This document shows, piece after piece, positions 30,239 to 39,726 of a DNA stretch of 64,000 bases. This stretch comes from Moorella sp. Hama-1. GTDB lineage: Bacteria; Bacillota; DSM-521; Neomoorellales; Neomoorellaceae. The translations under genes and the position numbers were made by a program. Where the stretch lies: contig NZ_AP024620.1 in assembly GCF_023734095.1 (NCBI RefSeq), positions 3,158,501 through 3,222,500 of the forward strand, read 5' to 3'. The notes beneath the pieces are model-generated. The model did no database searches and had not been told where the DNA came from. It worked only from the letters and a program-made list of their open reading frames with translations. Each line of letters begins with the position of its first letter. Position 1 is the stretch's first letter.

Positions 30239-31919
30239 ACATCCTCTCCGGGGCGGTGACTCCCAGGAGGTTCAGGACATTGCGCAGGGTGATGCGGGTC
30301 GCCTCCACCAGCACCAGCCGTGCCTTGCGGATTTCGGGGTCGTCGGCCAGGACCCGGCAGTTGGTATAAAAGCTGTGGAAAAGGCCGGCCAGGTCATGGG
30401 CGAAACGCGTCAAGCGGTGGGGCTCCAGGGCCAGGGCCGCTCCAGCCAGGGTGTCCGGCCAGGCGGCGATTTGCTTGATTAATTCAATTTCCGCCGGGTC
30501 CTGAAGGAGCTCTAACCGGGCTTCCCGGGCCGGCGGAACTTCTATACCCCGCTCCCCGGCCAGGCGCAGGATGCTGCAGATGCGGGCGTGGGCATACTGG
30601 ACGTAATAGACCGGGTTGTCCGCCGACTGGGAGCGGGCCAGATCCAGATCGAACTCCAGGTGGCTGTCGCTCTTCAGCATAACGAAGAAATAGCGGGCCG
30701 CATCCCGGCCCACCTCTTCGGTGAGCTCCTCCAGGGTGACGTACTGGCCGGTGCGTTTGGACATGCGCAGGATCTCGCCGCCCTGGTAGAGGCGCACCAG
30801 CTGCATGAGGACGACCTCCAGGCGGCGGGGGTCGTAACCCAGGGCCTGGAGGGCCCCTTTAAGGCGGGCGACATGGCCGTGGTGGTCGGCCCCCCAGACG
30901 TTGATCACCCGTTCAAAGCCGCGTTCAAATTTGTTACGGTGGTAGGCAATATCGGCGGCGAAATAAGTCGGGATACCGTTCTGGCGAACCACTACTTCGT
31001 CTTTAGTGTCGCCGAAGTCGGTGGCCCGGAACCATAACGCCCCGTCCTTTTCATAAATATACCCGGCCTTTTCCAGGTCGGCCATGGCCCGGGCCACGGC
31101 ACCGGAGTCGTGGAGGGACTGCTCGCTGAACCAGACGTCGTAGGTAACGCCGAAGTCCTCCAGGACCCGGCGGATAGCGGTTAGTTTTTCTTCCAGGGCG
31201 AACCGGACCAGCATCTCCCGCCTTAAAGCCGGGTCGGTATCCAGGTATTTATCCCCGTATTTGTCAATAAAGCGCCTGACAGTGGCAATGAGGTCTTCCC
31301 CGTGGTAGCCGTCTTCGGGAATGGCAGCCTCCTGGCCCAGGGCCTGGAGGTAGCGGGCCTCCAGGGAAAGGCCGAAATTCTCGATCTGGTTGCCCGCGTC
31401 GTTGATGTAGAATTCGCGGGTAACGTCGTAACCCACGGCCGTCAGGAGGTTGGCGATGCTGTCCCCCAGGGCGGCGCCGCGGGCGTTACCCATATGCAGG
31501 AGCCCGGTGGGGTTAGCGCTGACAAACTCGACCTGAACCCTGGCCCCCTGGCCGATATTGGACCAACCATACTGGTCATCCTCGGCCAGGACGGCGGGAA
31601 GCACCGGCAGCAGCCACTGGTTATTCAGGGTAAAATTAATAAAGCCCGGTCCGGCCACTTCCACCTTGGCCACGCCGGGTTGCGGCCTTTCCAGGTGCCG
31701 CACAAGGGCTGCCGCTACATTCCGGGGTGACAGCCGCGCCTGCCTGGCCAGCAATAAAGCCAGGTTAGCAGCAAAGTCGCCGTGAGTTTTATCCCGCGGC
31801 GTCTCCATTACAAAATCAGGCAGCTCATCGTAAGTAAGTTCGCCGGCTGCCCGGGCTGCGGCGGCAGCATCTGCCAATGCCGCCGCCAGCCGCCTTTTTG
31901 TTTCCTGTACTAAATTCAC
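30237..31919 (-). CDS. argS: Arginyl-tRNA synthetase
   Basis: Class I synthetase charging tRNA-Arg. About 560 residues from the GTG at 31919. HIGH motif is HMGN (in GLLHMGNARGAALGDS) and KMSKS motif is RMSKRTG; the C-terminal DALR anticodon-binding domain ends LLGVTAPERM. Family and length are clear, but the exact start is less so: the frame stays open 16 codons further, and the GTG has GGAG 12 nt upstream. The TAG stop is embedded in the conserved flank of repeat copy D. Confidence 0.96.
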
Positions 31920-31973
31920 GACCTGCCCGTACTCCTTTTTCCCTTCTAAAAACAACCGGGTCGGCAAGTTTCT

Positions 31974-32417
31974 CTAAGCGTAGTTCTCAAGATGCTGGAC
32001 GGTGATCTGCAGCTGGTTGTCGCTGACTTTCTCCTGACCGAGCTGTAATTCATACTCTAGATTAATACTTCCGCCCTGCTCTGTCAAGTCGACTTCTACC
32101 TTAGACGGCAAAACGCTGATTCTCATGGTCCCGTAGGGAGTGACATAAAAACCAGCGTTTAAAATACCCGTCTCGAAGGTAGTTTTCTGTTCCGCCGTAC
32201 CCATGCGGTTCAGGGTCACCCGCCGGGGTTCCACCTTTAAGGTTGTTGTGGTGCCCTCCATTCCCGATAGCTGAGTTTCATTATAAAGGATGTAGTAGTG
32301 TTGGTCCCGGATGAAGAAGCGACCCTCGGTAATCAGCTCGATGGAGTCCTGCTCGCCCAGATCGTTGGTCTGGGTTCCCCTAACCTTTACCAGTACGTCC
32401 TTCTTCAAGCCATGCAC
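31974..32417 (-). CDS. DUF1934 (YwiB-like) beta-barrel protein
   Basis: A 147-residue predominantly beta-strand protein with LITEGRFFIRDQHYYILYNET and GFYVTPYGTMRISV, typical of DUF1934. The family has a lipocalin-like barrel and no established role. It lies directly upstream of argS exactly as ywiB does in Bacillus. The ribosome site is AAAGGATG. Confidence 0.82.
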   Translation of the reverse strand: MHGLKKDVLVKVRGTQTNDLGEQDSIELITEGRFFIRDQHYYILYNETQLSGMEGTTTTLKVEPRRVTLNRMGTAEQKTTFETGILNAGFYVTPYGTMRISVLPSKVEVDLTEQGGSINLEYELQLGQEKVSDNQLQITVQHLENYA

Positions 32418-32545
32418 ATCCTTTCGGGATTTTATGGGGTCCTTAGGGCTTATAATTCTCCAGAAAAGACTGATCTCCTTTTTATTTTTAACGATAATTT
32501 AACAATTCTCGTTGCTATTTATACCTGTCGTGGAAGTCATTCCCT

Positions 32546-32576
32546 ATAAAAAGCAGCCTCCGGCAGGGGGGCTGCA
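32546..32576 (-). terminator. Terminator after hicA
   Basis: GCAGCC (32553-32558) and GGCTGC (32570-32575) pair around a loop; the minus-strand tail is TTTTTAT. It begins right at the hicA stop and separates the toxin-antitoxin pair from the DUF1934-argS unit. Confidence 0.85.
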
Positions 32577-32577
32577 G

Positions 32578-32811
32578 TTACAATTTCCTAATCTCTTCGA
32601 GAAATTCACCCGGCGCCAGTTCGATCTCCCGCAGGATTTCGCGTACAAGGGGGATGGCAAGGCTACGTCCCGGATGATTGGGTACCGTCGTAGTCCTGCC
32701 ATCAGGATGCCGGTAAAATATATGGCTACCTTTCTGCCTGACAGGCTGAAAACCTAGATTTTGTAACACTTTATCCATTAACTTGAAATTAACAACCGGG
32801 ACCCGGCTCAT
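32578..32811 (-). CDS. hicA: HicA-family mRNA interferase toxin
   Basis: A 77-residue protein with a double-stranded-RNA-binding-like fold. The active His is in [13 protein letters not shown]. HicA toxins cleave mRNA and tmRNA when free of HicB. It overlaps the hicB stop by 4 nt, as in most hicBA pairs, and is followed by a terminator. Confidence 0.9.
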   Translation of the reverse strand: MSRVPVVNFKLMDKVLQNLGFQPVRQKGSHIFYRHPDGRTTTVPNHPGRSLAIPLVREILREIELAPGEFLEEIRKL

Positions 32812-33026
32812 ATGGCGACCTCGATCTGTTGCAGACCAACAAATTTAGGTAAATTTTCAAGCTTCCCCTTGTATTCCTCAAGACAAAGCTCCAAAACTTC
32901 CTTTAAATTTCTCTGTAACTCATCCAGGGTTTCTCCCTGGGTGTGAGCGCCCGACACCCCTGGCACACTACCAACATACAATTTCGTCTCCGGGTCCCAC
33001 TCCACGTAGGCCGTAAAAGTTTTCAT
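32808..33026 (-). CDS. hicB: HicB-family antitoxin
   Basis: A 72-residue partial-RNase-H-fold protein ([27 protein letters not shown], then a helix [19 protein letters not shown]), the HicB core without an added DNA-binding domain, so autoregulation may be limited. It precedes and overlaps hicA. Confidence 0.88.
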   Translation of the reverse strand: MKTFTAYVEWDPETKLYVGSVPGVSGAHTQGETLDELQRNLKEVLELCLEEYKGKLENLPKFVGLQQIEVAI

Positions 33027-33061
33027 CCTATACCCCTCGCTCCAAATTGCTTACCAGTTTT

Positions 33062-33090
33062 ATTTTACCATAACCGCTATGATTTCTAAA
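33062..33090 (-). promoter_or_regulatory. Candidate promoter of hicBA
   Basis: TTTAGA (33085-33090), a 17-nt spacer and TAAAAT (33062-33067) on the minus strand, about 35 nt before the hicB start, in the short AT-rich gap after the aroF fragment. Confidence 0.4.
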
Positions 33091-33287
33091 CTCTCTCCTT
33101 GTTTTTATAACTACTTACCTGCCACCAGGGTTGCCGCCTGTTCCAGGAAGAGGCCGGTAGGAGCCAGGCCGCGGCCGACGGCCAGGGCCACCTGTGCCAG
33201 CTCGCCCATGAGACGGTCGAAGGTCTCCGGGTGCAGGGATTGGGGGCCGTCGCAGAGGGCCCGGGCCGGGTCGGGGTGGACTTCGAT

Positions 33288-35228
33288 CCCGAGTTCGACA
33301 GTCCGAGGGCACATAAAAGTGCCTCAAATGTAGGCGCCAGAAGGCTTTTCGGTTCGTTCTGTGAAACATACCGTGTAACTACATCGCCTGGCGTGGGTCC
33401 AGCTTGAAGAAGCGCGGGGGCTCTTCCACGCCCAGGGCGGAAAGGATCTGCCGCTGGAAGGTGGTGGTTTCGGTACGCTGCCAGACGGTGCCGGCAGGGC
33501 CAGCGAAGATGCCAAGGTGCATTCTATTCAGCTCATCCCTCAGCCGGGGCCAGGTGTAACGCTGGCCCAGCCTTCCTTCCACCCGCGTCTCGGCTACGCG
33601 GATGAGCAGGAGGGCCAGCCAGCATAAGAGGACGTGCGCCTCGATGCGCCGCGAGAGGCGGTGGTAGATAGGCCGCAATTCCAAGGCTTGCTTGAGGGTA
33701 CGGAAGGCGGCTTCCACTTCCAGGAGTTGCTTGTAGCCCAGGGCGACGTCCGCGGGACTCAAGGTGTCATCGGAAGTGCGCAGCAGGTACTTGCCATCCA
33801 GGCGCTCATCCGCCTTGACCTTGGCCCGGTCGATCTGTGGCCAGCCTCTCTTGTCGAGCTTTAAGTAGCGGCCGTAGGTGGGGTGGGAGACCAGGCGGCA
33901 GACGGCCTTGCCGTGTTCTTTTTTATCCAGGCGGGCGAGCCCTTGCAGTTCCTGTTCCAGTTCTTTGAGCATCCGTTCCCGCTGTTCCCGGTCCCTGGCT
34001 TCTTCGTAAGGGTTGCGGACCAGGATATAACGCTTTCTGGCTTCCCCGTCGCCGACGATGATCTCTTTAACTTCCACGTTATCCTTGACCTTCTGGTAGC
34101 GGCCGGGACGGGAAAGAGCTTCTTCCACAGACGGTTTGCCAGATTGCATGCGTTCCCCGGCGATGTAATGGCCACCTGCCCGCTGCAGGGTGCGCAGGTT
34201 GTCCTCGGAGACGAAGCCCCGGTCCAGGACAGTGATTACCCGTCCCAGTTTCCAGCCCACCAGGTCCTTTTTCACCTGGTCGATGCGGGTGACGTCCGCC
34301 GTGTTGCCGGGCCAGACCCAGCAGCGGATGGGGATGCCTTCCCGGGTGACGGCCAGGCCAATCACTATCTGGGCAAGATCCGGCCGGTGGTCCTTGGAGT
34401 GCCCCCGCCGGCGGAGGAAGTACGCGGCGTCTCCTTCCTCCGGGTCCTCCCCCTCGACTTCGAAATAGGTACTGGTGGTGTCAAAGAACAACAGGTCAAC
34501 CTCCAGGTTCAAGAGATGGGCCACGGAGAAGAAGACCTCTTCTTGCAAGGCGTCGCCGGCTTCCATGAGGACGTCCATGGCCCGGTAGAGCTGCTGCACT
34601 GCGATGCTTTCCAGACCAGGGATGGCGACGTCTCGTTCCACCCATGTCTCCACCGCCAGCTTGCTCTGCGGGTCCAGCGCCCGGTTGGCCGCCATGGCGA
34701 AGATGGCCCGCTCTACGGGGGTACGGAAGGCGCGGTCCTTGATCACCTTCCCGATGGCCCGGTCAATCCCAAGTTCGCACCAGAGAGCATCCAAAACCCA
34801 GGCGCCGCCCAGGGGACGACTCTCCTTGAAAAGGAGTGGAGCATCACCCACCTTGGCCTGCTGCTGCAGCACGTCCTCCGGCCCCAGGAAGCGGTTGATG
34901 CTGTCCACCAGCCGGCGCAAGGAATCCTTGTCTATCTCCTCTTCCCGGCCGAAGGACCAGAGGACCTGCGCCTGGGGCTTACGGGTTTCGGGGTCGCGGA
35001 AGTTGTGGGCCAACTGCACATAGCGGACGACAGACCCGTCCTTGTTCTTGCGTTGCACGATTCGGATGTACATGCTTACGTTATTCGACGTATATTAGTT
35101 AATTCCTGCTATAACATCCAAAATCGTGTGCCTACGGATTTTTGCATTTTCTCTACTTTTAAGCCCGGAAAGCCTTGATATTGCTAGATCGGGGTCCTGG
35201 CATGTGCCTCAAAACTGTCGAACTCCGG
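33288..35228 (-). mobile_element. IS1634-like insertion sequence in aroF
   Basis: A 1941-bp element. Its ends are imperfect inverted repeats: CCCGAGTTCGACAGT at the left and the complement of CCGGAGTTCGACAGT at the right, with similarity continuing to GAGGCACAT. It is flanked by the perfect 5-bp duplication TCGAT at 33283-33287 and 35229-35233, which indicates a recent, probably still intact insertion. It carries one transposase gene on the minus strand, the same direction as aroF. Confidence 0.92.
33379..35073 (-). CDS. IS1634/IS4-superfamily transposase
   Basis: A 564-residue DDE transposase of the RNase-H fold. The first Asp is in DLLFFDTTSTYFE, the second in VITVLDRGFVSEDN and the Glu in LLEVEAAFRTLKQALELRPIYH (written in two halves here as YKQLLEVEAAF and LKQALELRPIYH). 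The N-terminus MYIRIVQRKNKDGSVVRYVQ is typical of IS1634 members. Full length, no frameshift seen. A long open frame on the opposite strand is a shadow. Confidence 0.92.
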   Translation of the reverse strand: MYIRIVQRKNKDGSVVRYVQLAHNFRDPETRKPQAQVLWSFGREEEIDKDSLRRLVDSINRFLGPEDVLQQQAKVGDAPLLFKESRPLGGAWVLDALWCELGIDRAIGKVIKDRAFRTPVERAIFAMAANRALDPQSKLAVETWVERDVAIPGLESIAVQQLYRAMDVLMEAGDALQEEVFFSVAHLLNLEVDLLFFDTTSTYFEVEGEDPEEGDAAYFLRRRGHSKDHRPDLAQIVIGLAVTREGIPIRCWVWPGNTADVTRIDQVKKDLVGWKLGRVITVLDRGFVSEDNLRTLQRAGGHYIAGERMQSGKPSVEEALSRPGRYQKVKDNVEVKEIIVGDGEARKRYILVRNPYEEARDREQRERMLKELEQELQGLARLDKKEHGKAVCRLVSHPTYGRYLKLDKRGWPQIDRAKVKADERLDGKYLLRTSDDTLSPADVALGYKQLLEVEAAFRTLKQALELRPIYHRLSRRIEAHVLLCWLALLLIRVAETRVEGRLGQRYTWPRLRDELNRMHLGIFAGPAGTVWQRTETTTFQRQILSALGVEEPPRFFKLDPRQAM

Positions 35229-36139
35229 TCGATGATGAGGCCGTCAGCGCCGGCGGCCACGGCAGCCCGGGCCATGGGCAGGACCAGGCGCCAGCTGCCC
35301 GTGCTGTGGCTGGGGTCGACGATCACCGGCAGGTGGGAATTTTCTTTGACCACAGCCACGGCCGCCAGGTCCAGGGTGAAGCGGGTGGCCGTTTCAAAGG
35401 TGCGGATGCCCCGTTCGCACAGGATGACATTGGGGTTGCCGCTGTCCAGGATGTACTCGGCCGCCATGAGCCACTCCTCAATGGTCGCCGCCAGGCCCCG
35501 TTTCAGGAGGATGGGTTTGCCGGTGGCCCCGGCTTCCTGGAGGAGGCGGAAGTTTTGCATGTTACGGGCGCCGATCTGGATGGCGTCGGCGTACTCGGCC
35601 ACCAGGGGGACATCCCGGGTGTCCACGGCCTCGGTAACAAAGGGCATCCCCGTCTCCTCCCGGACCCGGGCTAACATCTTCAGGCCTTCCTCTTCCAGGC
35701 CCTGAAAGGCATAGGGGGAGGTCCGGGGTTTGAAGGCGCCGCCACGTAGAACCTGGGCCCCGGCGGCCTTGACGGCCCGGGCCGCTGCCATAAGCTGTTC
35801 CTCGCTCTCCACGGCGCAGGGGCCGGCCATAACCACCAGGCCGCGTCCCCCCACCGGGACCCCGCCCAGGCGGACGATGGTCGGGGTATCCTTGAGTTCA
35901 CGGCTGACCAGTTTGTAGGGCTTCATAATGGGGACGATCTTCTCGACGCCGGGCAGGTTGATAAGGGCCTCGGAACTCAGGGCCTTTTTGTCGCCGATGG
36001 CGCCGATGACAGTCTTTTCCTGACCGTAGATGGGGTGGGTCTTAAAACCCATCTCTACCAGACGCTCGCTTACCGTTTCGATTTGTTCTCGGGTCGCCCC
36101 CGGCTTCATGACGATAATCATGGGTATACCCCCTCCGCG

Positions 36140-36521
36140 AAAATTAAAAACTCCCCGTCCCGCTAGGGACGAGGAGTTATACCCGTGGTACCACCCTGAT
36201 TGGCTGCGACAAAACAGCCCGCTCGTTATAAGGTACGGGAAAAGGGCCTGCGGGAAGGTACTCTCTCACCCACCGGGTCCCTGCCGGCGGCATGGTGGTA
36301 CAGGGGTAGAAAACCTTCCGGTGGTATCTTTTCCGATACCCCCTCCCTGGTAACGGCGGGAGTTCCGGCATGACCTACCCAGCCGGCTCTTAACCGGCCT
36401 TCAGCCTGCTCCTCCGGGGGGAACTTCAACCCTGGCCTCCTGGCCGGCCTCCCACTACCACCGGCTCGCTGGGCAGTCCACCAAAGCCTACTTTTCCCCG
36501 TCACTGGATTTAACCTGTCAA
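36140..36521 (-). promoter_or_regulatory. T-box leader of aroF
   Basis: The minus-strand leader contains the T-box sequence AGGGTGGTACCACGGGT (36181-36197), which forms the antiterminator bulge that binds the tRNA acceptor end. Upstream is a long structured stem I region with AGCGAGCCGG and GGTGGTAGTGG-type loop motifs. It ends in a strong terminator. Uncharged tRNA would allow read-through into aroF. By function an aromatic amino-acid tRNA is expected, but I could not read the specifier codon with confidence. A TTGACA hexamer lies at about 36515-36520. Confidence 0.85.
36146..36178 (-). terminator. T-box terminator hairpin before aroF
   Basis: On the minus strand AACTCCTCGTCCC pairs with GGGACGGGGAGTT around a short loop, followed by TTTTTAATT. 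It competes with the antiterminator containing the T-box sequence. Confidence 0.85.
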
Positions 36522-36588
36522 GTTTTGTGCTTTTAAGTTTAGCATGCCAGGAAACAGGCGTCAAGGGGTGGAAAAGCTGCACAGCTTT

Positions 36589-37035
36589 TTACCCAAGTTT
36601 TTTTACAACTGGCCAGAGGTTGCGCTTGATAATGTAAAAGTGAGAATCGAAACCGAATACATCCGCGATGTTCATGGTTTCCAGGATTACAAAGCTGGTT
36701 GCATCAGTATAGGACAGGTCCTGATCCCGGTAATTCTTTAATACTGCATGGGCTTTGTTTTTCATGTCGTCATCCAGAAGTATTATTTTTAAGGCTCCGA
36801 CCTTTTCTGACCGATCAATTACATCGATAAACCTGGCGGCCAGGTCATAAGGAGCGTGATAACATAGCCAGGTATAGGTTTCCGAGATAATCATCAAAGA
36901 GGTGATCAGGTTTGTGTGTTTGTCGAGTGATGTATAGAAATTTTGGGCCGGCTCGTGGAGAGGGTCCCGTTCATCAATAAGAGCGATAAAAGCACCAGTG
37001 TCAACAAATACTCTATAAAGGTCTCGGGCCCCCAT
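36589..37035 (-). CDS. PIN-domain ribonuclease toxin
   Basis: A 148-residue VapC-like PIN nuclease. Acidic metal-site residues are in VFVDTGAFIALID near residue 11, ISETYTW in the middle and LSYTDATSFVI near residue 110. Such toxins cleave RNA. It overlaps the preceding small gene by 23 nt, the arrangement of a type II toxin-antitoxin pair. Base composition is visibly more AT-rich than the surrounding genes, suggesting acquisition. Confidence 0.85.
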   Translation of the reverse strand: MGARDLYRVFVDTGAFIALIDERDPLHEPAQNFYTSLDKHTNLITSLMIISETYTWLCYHAPYDLAARFIDVIDRSEKVGALKIILLDDDMKNKAHAVLKNYRDQDLSYTDATSFVILETMNIADVFGFDSHFYIIKRNLWPVVKKLG

Positions 37036-37234
37036 ATAGATCCTCCTTGTACTTACTAGAGCCAGTACCGGGGCCCTTGAACATACCGATCAGTTCTGCC
37101 AGGGGATCATTAGGACTACCGCGCAACTCTTCTTTTTCCGGTTTAGGAGGGATTATCTCCAGCTTACGGAATAACTCCTCTTTTTGCCTGGGGGTCAGTT
37201 TCTTTATTTCCTCAACTAAACGTTCGATTGCCAT
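37013..37234 (-). CDS. Putative antitoxin of the PIN toxin
   Basis: A 73-residue charged protein: an N-terminal helix (ERLVEEIKKLTPRQKEELFRKLE) then a flexible Pro/Gly-rich tail, typical of small antitoxins whose disordered C-terminus wraps the toxin. No recognisable DNA-binding motif. The role is inferred from the overlap with the PIN gene. Confidence 0.7.
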   Translation of the reverse strand: MAIERLVEEIKKLTPRQKEELFRKLEIIPPKPEKEELRGSPNDPLAELIGMFKGPGTGSSKYKEDLYGGPRPL

Positions 37235-37253
37235 TAGCTTTCACCTCGCCTTC

Positions 37254-37282
37254 AGTGTACCATATCCTGTCAGCAGAAACAA
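37254..37282 (-). promoter_or_regulatory. Candidate promoter of the PIN toxin-antitoxin pair
   Basis: TTGTTT (37277-37282), a 17-nt spacer and TACACT (37254-37259) on the minus strand, about 20 nt before the antitoxin start. It is located just after the chemoreceptor stop. Confidence 0.45.
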
Positions 37283-37313
37283 TATTCCGCTGCTCACAAG
37301 GGGTGGTAAAAAT

Positions 37314-38927
37314 TCACTCGAGCATCAGGCCGCCGCAGAGGGTCCCGGCAACCTCGCCAGTTGAGTTTTTAATCGGTACGGCTATGGTGACGATTAGTTT
37401 ACTCGTTAGAGCGGATATGTACACTTTGGAAACAAAGGGCTTCCCGGCAACGGCTTCCCGGAACCAGGTGCGATAGGAAAAGTCTTTTACACTGGAGGCA
37501 GTATTGGTGTTAAATATAACCTTTCCTTCTTTATCGGCGCTTATTAGCGCTTCAAAAACAGGGTTACGGTTATAGTACTCCGGTAATGCCTTCTGGTGTT
37601 GCCGGGCATCCATGGCCATTACCCGTTTATCGGCAGCGACCATCTCCAAATAGGCCATAGCCTCCCGGACTCGCTCCTGGATATTGGCGTCCAATTCACC
37701 AACGCCACCGTACCTGGCAACAATCTGCTGTAACTGCCCGGCCATTTCTTGCAATTGCCAGCCGGTGCCGGCCAGTTCGTCCAGGGAGGCTGATTGCTCT
37801 TCCATCCCGGCGGCGCACTCCTCAGCGGCCGCCGCCGTATTCTGGGAAACCATGGCCACATCGCCGGCCAGGGCCTTGATTCTATTTTCCTGTTCCTGTT
37901 GGGAAGCCGCTACGGTAAGAATTGTCTCCATGGCTTTTTCGGCCGCGACCATAGCCCGGTTGGTGGTAGCCAGGGATTCCCGGGCCGCCCGGCCGGTAGC
38001 CAGGTTCTGGGCCGCGGCGCTGTTGGCGGCTTCAATCTGGGTACTGATAGTTTCTATTTCCCGGGCAATAATCGTTATGACACTATTAATCTCTTCTGCT
38101 GCTTGAGCGGAACTCTCAGCCAGTTTACGCACCTCTTCAGCGACAACGGTGAAGCCCCGCCCCTGTTCCCCGGCCCGGGCCGCTTCAATGGCTGCGTTTA
38201 AAGCCAGAAGATTGGTTTGGGCTGCTATATTACTCACTAGCTCAATAATCGCCGTTATCTGTTGGGCCTGTTGCTGCAATTCCCTGATCCTGCTGCTGGC
38301 CTGCTGGTTAGTGGTAGCTGTATTCTCGATATGCTCCAGAAGGGTATGTAAAACGCCACCTAAAGACTCCAGGTTAGCCCTGGTATCCCGGACCAAGCCG
38401 GCGGCCTCCCTGGCCCCGGCGCTAGTTTTTTGCCCCTGCTCCACCCCCTCCTCGGCGGCTTTGAGAACGACCCCCGCCGATTGGGCCTGTTGATCGGCGC
38501 CACCGGCCATGCTCTCTATAGCCTGGGAGACCTCGTGGGCCGCCAGTTTAATATTCTCAATGCCTTCGGCCAACTGGGTGGCGCAAAGGTTTAATTGCTC
38601 GCCGGTGGCATAAAACCGGCCCAATATCTGCCTGTATTGCCAGAAGAATCCTTTGAAGGCTGCCACCAGGGACTGGATTTCCCGGCCCCCCCGGGGTGGC
38701 TCCTCCCAGATAAGCTGCCCGTCGGAAATTTTCTTGATACTCTCTCCCAGGGTAATAAGGGATCGCTTCCACCTGTACTGGTAAACAAAATAAAGATAAC
38801 CAAAGAACAATAAATTAAGGCCTATAATCACGGAAAAGTAGCCCCACCCAAGGGAGGCTTTACCAATCAAGATAATTAACCACAACAAACTACTTAATAG
38901 GGCTACAGCAATTATATTTCCATCCAT
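37314..38927 (-). CDS. Chemoreceptor with C-terminal Cache-like domain, last gene of the nicotinate operon
   Basis: A 537-residue methyl-accepting chemotaxis protein. Two membrane helices at about residues 5-23 and 28-48 leave almost no outside loop. A long helical signalling domain follows, with the hairpin tip around [10 protein letters not shown] and [13 protein letters not shown]. About 110 C-terminal residues ([19 protein letters not shown]...[14 protein letters not shown]...AVPI) look like a Cache/PDC ligand-binding domain, here after the signalling domain. Its ATG directly follows the TAA of dmdB (TAAATG), so it is translated from the nicotinate operon message. Confidence 0.88.
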   Translation of the reverse strand: MDGNIIAVALLSSLLWLIILIGKASLGWGYFSVIIGLNLLFFGYLYFVYQYRWKRSLITLGESIKKISDGQLIWEEPPRGGREIQSLVAAFKGFFWQYRQILGRFYATGEQLNLCATQLAEGIENIKLAAHEVSQAIESMAGGADQQAQSAGVVLKAAEEGVEQGQKTSAGAREAAGLVRDTRANLESLGGVLHTLLEHIENTATTNQQASSRIRELQQQAQQITAIIELVSNIAAQTNLLALNAAIEAARAGEQGRGFTVVAEEVRKLAESSAQAAEEINSVITIIAREIETISTQIEAANSAAAQNLATGRAARESLATTNRAMVAAEKAMETILTVAASQQEQENRIKALAGDVAMVSQNTAAAAEECAAGMEEQSASLDELAGTGWQLQEMAGQLQQIVARYGGVGELDANIQERVREAMAYLEMVAADKRVMAMDARQHQKALPEYYNRNPVFEALISADKEGKVIFNTNTASSVKDFSYRTWFREAVAGKPFVSKVYISALTSKLIVTIAVPIKNSTGEVAGTLCGGLMLE

Positions 38928-39428
38928 TTAAGAACACCCTTTCACCTTCCCGGCCACGTAGGGCATCAGCCCCCCGGCGGCAATGAGTTCCTGCATGAAG
39001 GGCGGGAAGGGGGCCACCGGGTAGGTCGCACCCCGGGTGAGGTTGACGATCTCGCCCTTTTCAGCGTCGATCTTAACCTCGTCTCCGGCCTGGATCCCCG
39101 CTGCCGCCGCCGGGGACTCGAAGATGGGCAGGCCGATGTTAATGGCGTTGCGGTAAAAAATACGGGCAAAGGAGGCGGCGATGACGGCCGCTACCCCGGC
39201 GGCTTTGATGGCTACCGGGGCGTGCTCCCGGGAGCTGCCGCAGCCGAAGTTCTTTCCGGCGACGATTATCTCCCCGGCTCTCACCCGGCCGGCAAAGGTG
39301 GGGTCGGCGTCTTCCATGCAGTGCCGGGCCAGTTCTCCGGGGTCGGTGGTATTTAAATACCGCGCCGGGATGATCGCGTCGGTGTCGATGTCGTTGCCGA
39401 AGGTGTGACACTTGCCTGCTATGAGCAT
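38928..39428 (-). CDS. dmdB: 2,3-Dimethylmalate dehydratase small subunit (LeuD-like)
   Basis: A 166-residue aconitase swivel-domain protein (FGNDIDTDAIIPARYL, FGCGSSREHAPVAIKAAG) that would pair with the large subunit to hydrate dimethylmaleate to (2R,3S)-2,3-dimethylmalate. Sequence alone also fits isopropylmalate isomerase. The context between dmdA and a chemoreceptor in the nicotinate operon argues for DmdB. Palindromic repeat C separates it from dmdA, about 340 nt away. Confidence 0.85.
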   Translation of the reverse strand: MLIAGKCHTFGNDIDTDAIIPARYLNTTDPGELARHCMEDADPTFAGRVRAGEIIVAGKNFGCGSSREHAPVAIKAAGVAAVIAASFARIFYRNAINIGLPIFESPAAAAGIQAGDEVKIDAEKGEIVNLTRGATYPVAPFPPFMQELIAAGGLMPYVAGKVKGCS

Positions 39429-39486
39429 TTAGATCATCCTCTCAATTACTTCTCTTGCCGGTATTTCCAGACAGGCAGGTCCCCCC

Positions 39487-39726
39487 GGGCTGTAGGTACA
39501 GGCTCCAGGCTCCAGTGGTTCTCGGCGAGCAAACTTGGCGCTCCGCCTTGCTCGGCGGCGGGGGTGGCTCTGCTTTATCCCTTTAAATTAACATGACGGG
39601 GAGTGTAACTTTTCGTTCCTTAATCTACGTTACGATCCCCATCCCGTTCACCGCCGCCTCACTACGGCTACGCTGAGTTTGCTTGCGCCTCGCACCAAGT
39701 CGCCCTTCGCCTGTATCCTCCAGCCC
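39487..39726. repeat. Nested palindromic repeat, copy C
   Basis: 240 bp between dmdA and dmdB. The outer arms 39487-39502 (GGGCTGTAGGTACAGG) and 39710-39726 pair with one mismatch and one bulge, although their sequence differs from copies A and B. The inner AGCAAACTTGGCG/CGCTGAGTTTGCT stem pairs fully if G-T is allowed. The right-hand flank seen in A and B is absent here. No gene lies in this 338-nt gap. Confidence 0.85.

Larger units (their letters stand above)
33111..36121 (-). pseudogene. aroF: DAHP synthase gene split by an insertion sequence
   Basis: 3-Deoxy-7-phosphoheptulonate synthase starts aromatic amino-acid synthesis. The 5' part (35229-36121) encodes an N-terminal ACT-like domain and most of the barrel, including the metal-ligand Cys in MAGPCAVES and His in VDPSHSTG, up to GADGLII. 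The 3' part (33111-33287) resumes with [17 protein letters not shown] and ends LVAGK. Removing the element and one ATCGA copy gives a perfect 354-codon frame. The Glu and Asp metal ligands expected in EVHP and CDGPQ are in the separated part, so the truncated protein should be inactive. A T-box leader precedes it. Confidence 0.93.

Noticed and set aside
33883-35178. 431-codon plus-strand frame within the insertion sequence
   Set aside because: Antisense to the full-length DDE transposase; no ribosome site or protein features.
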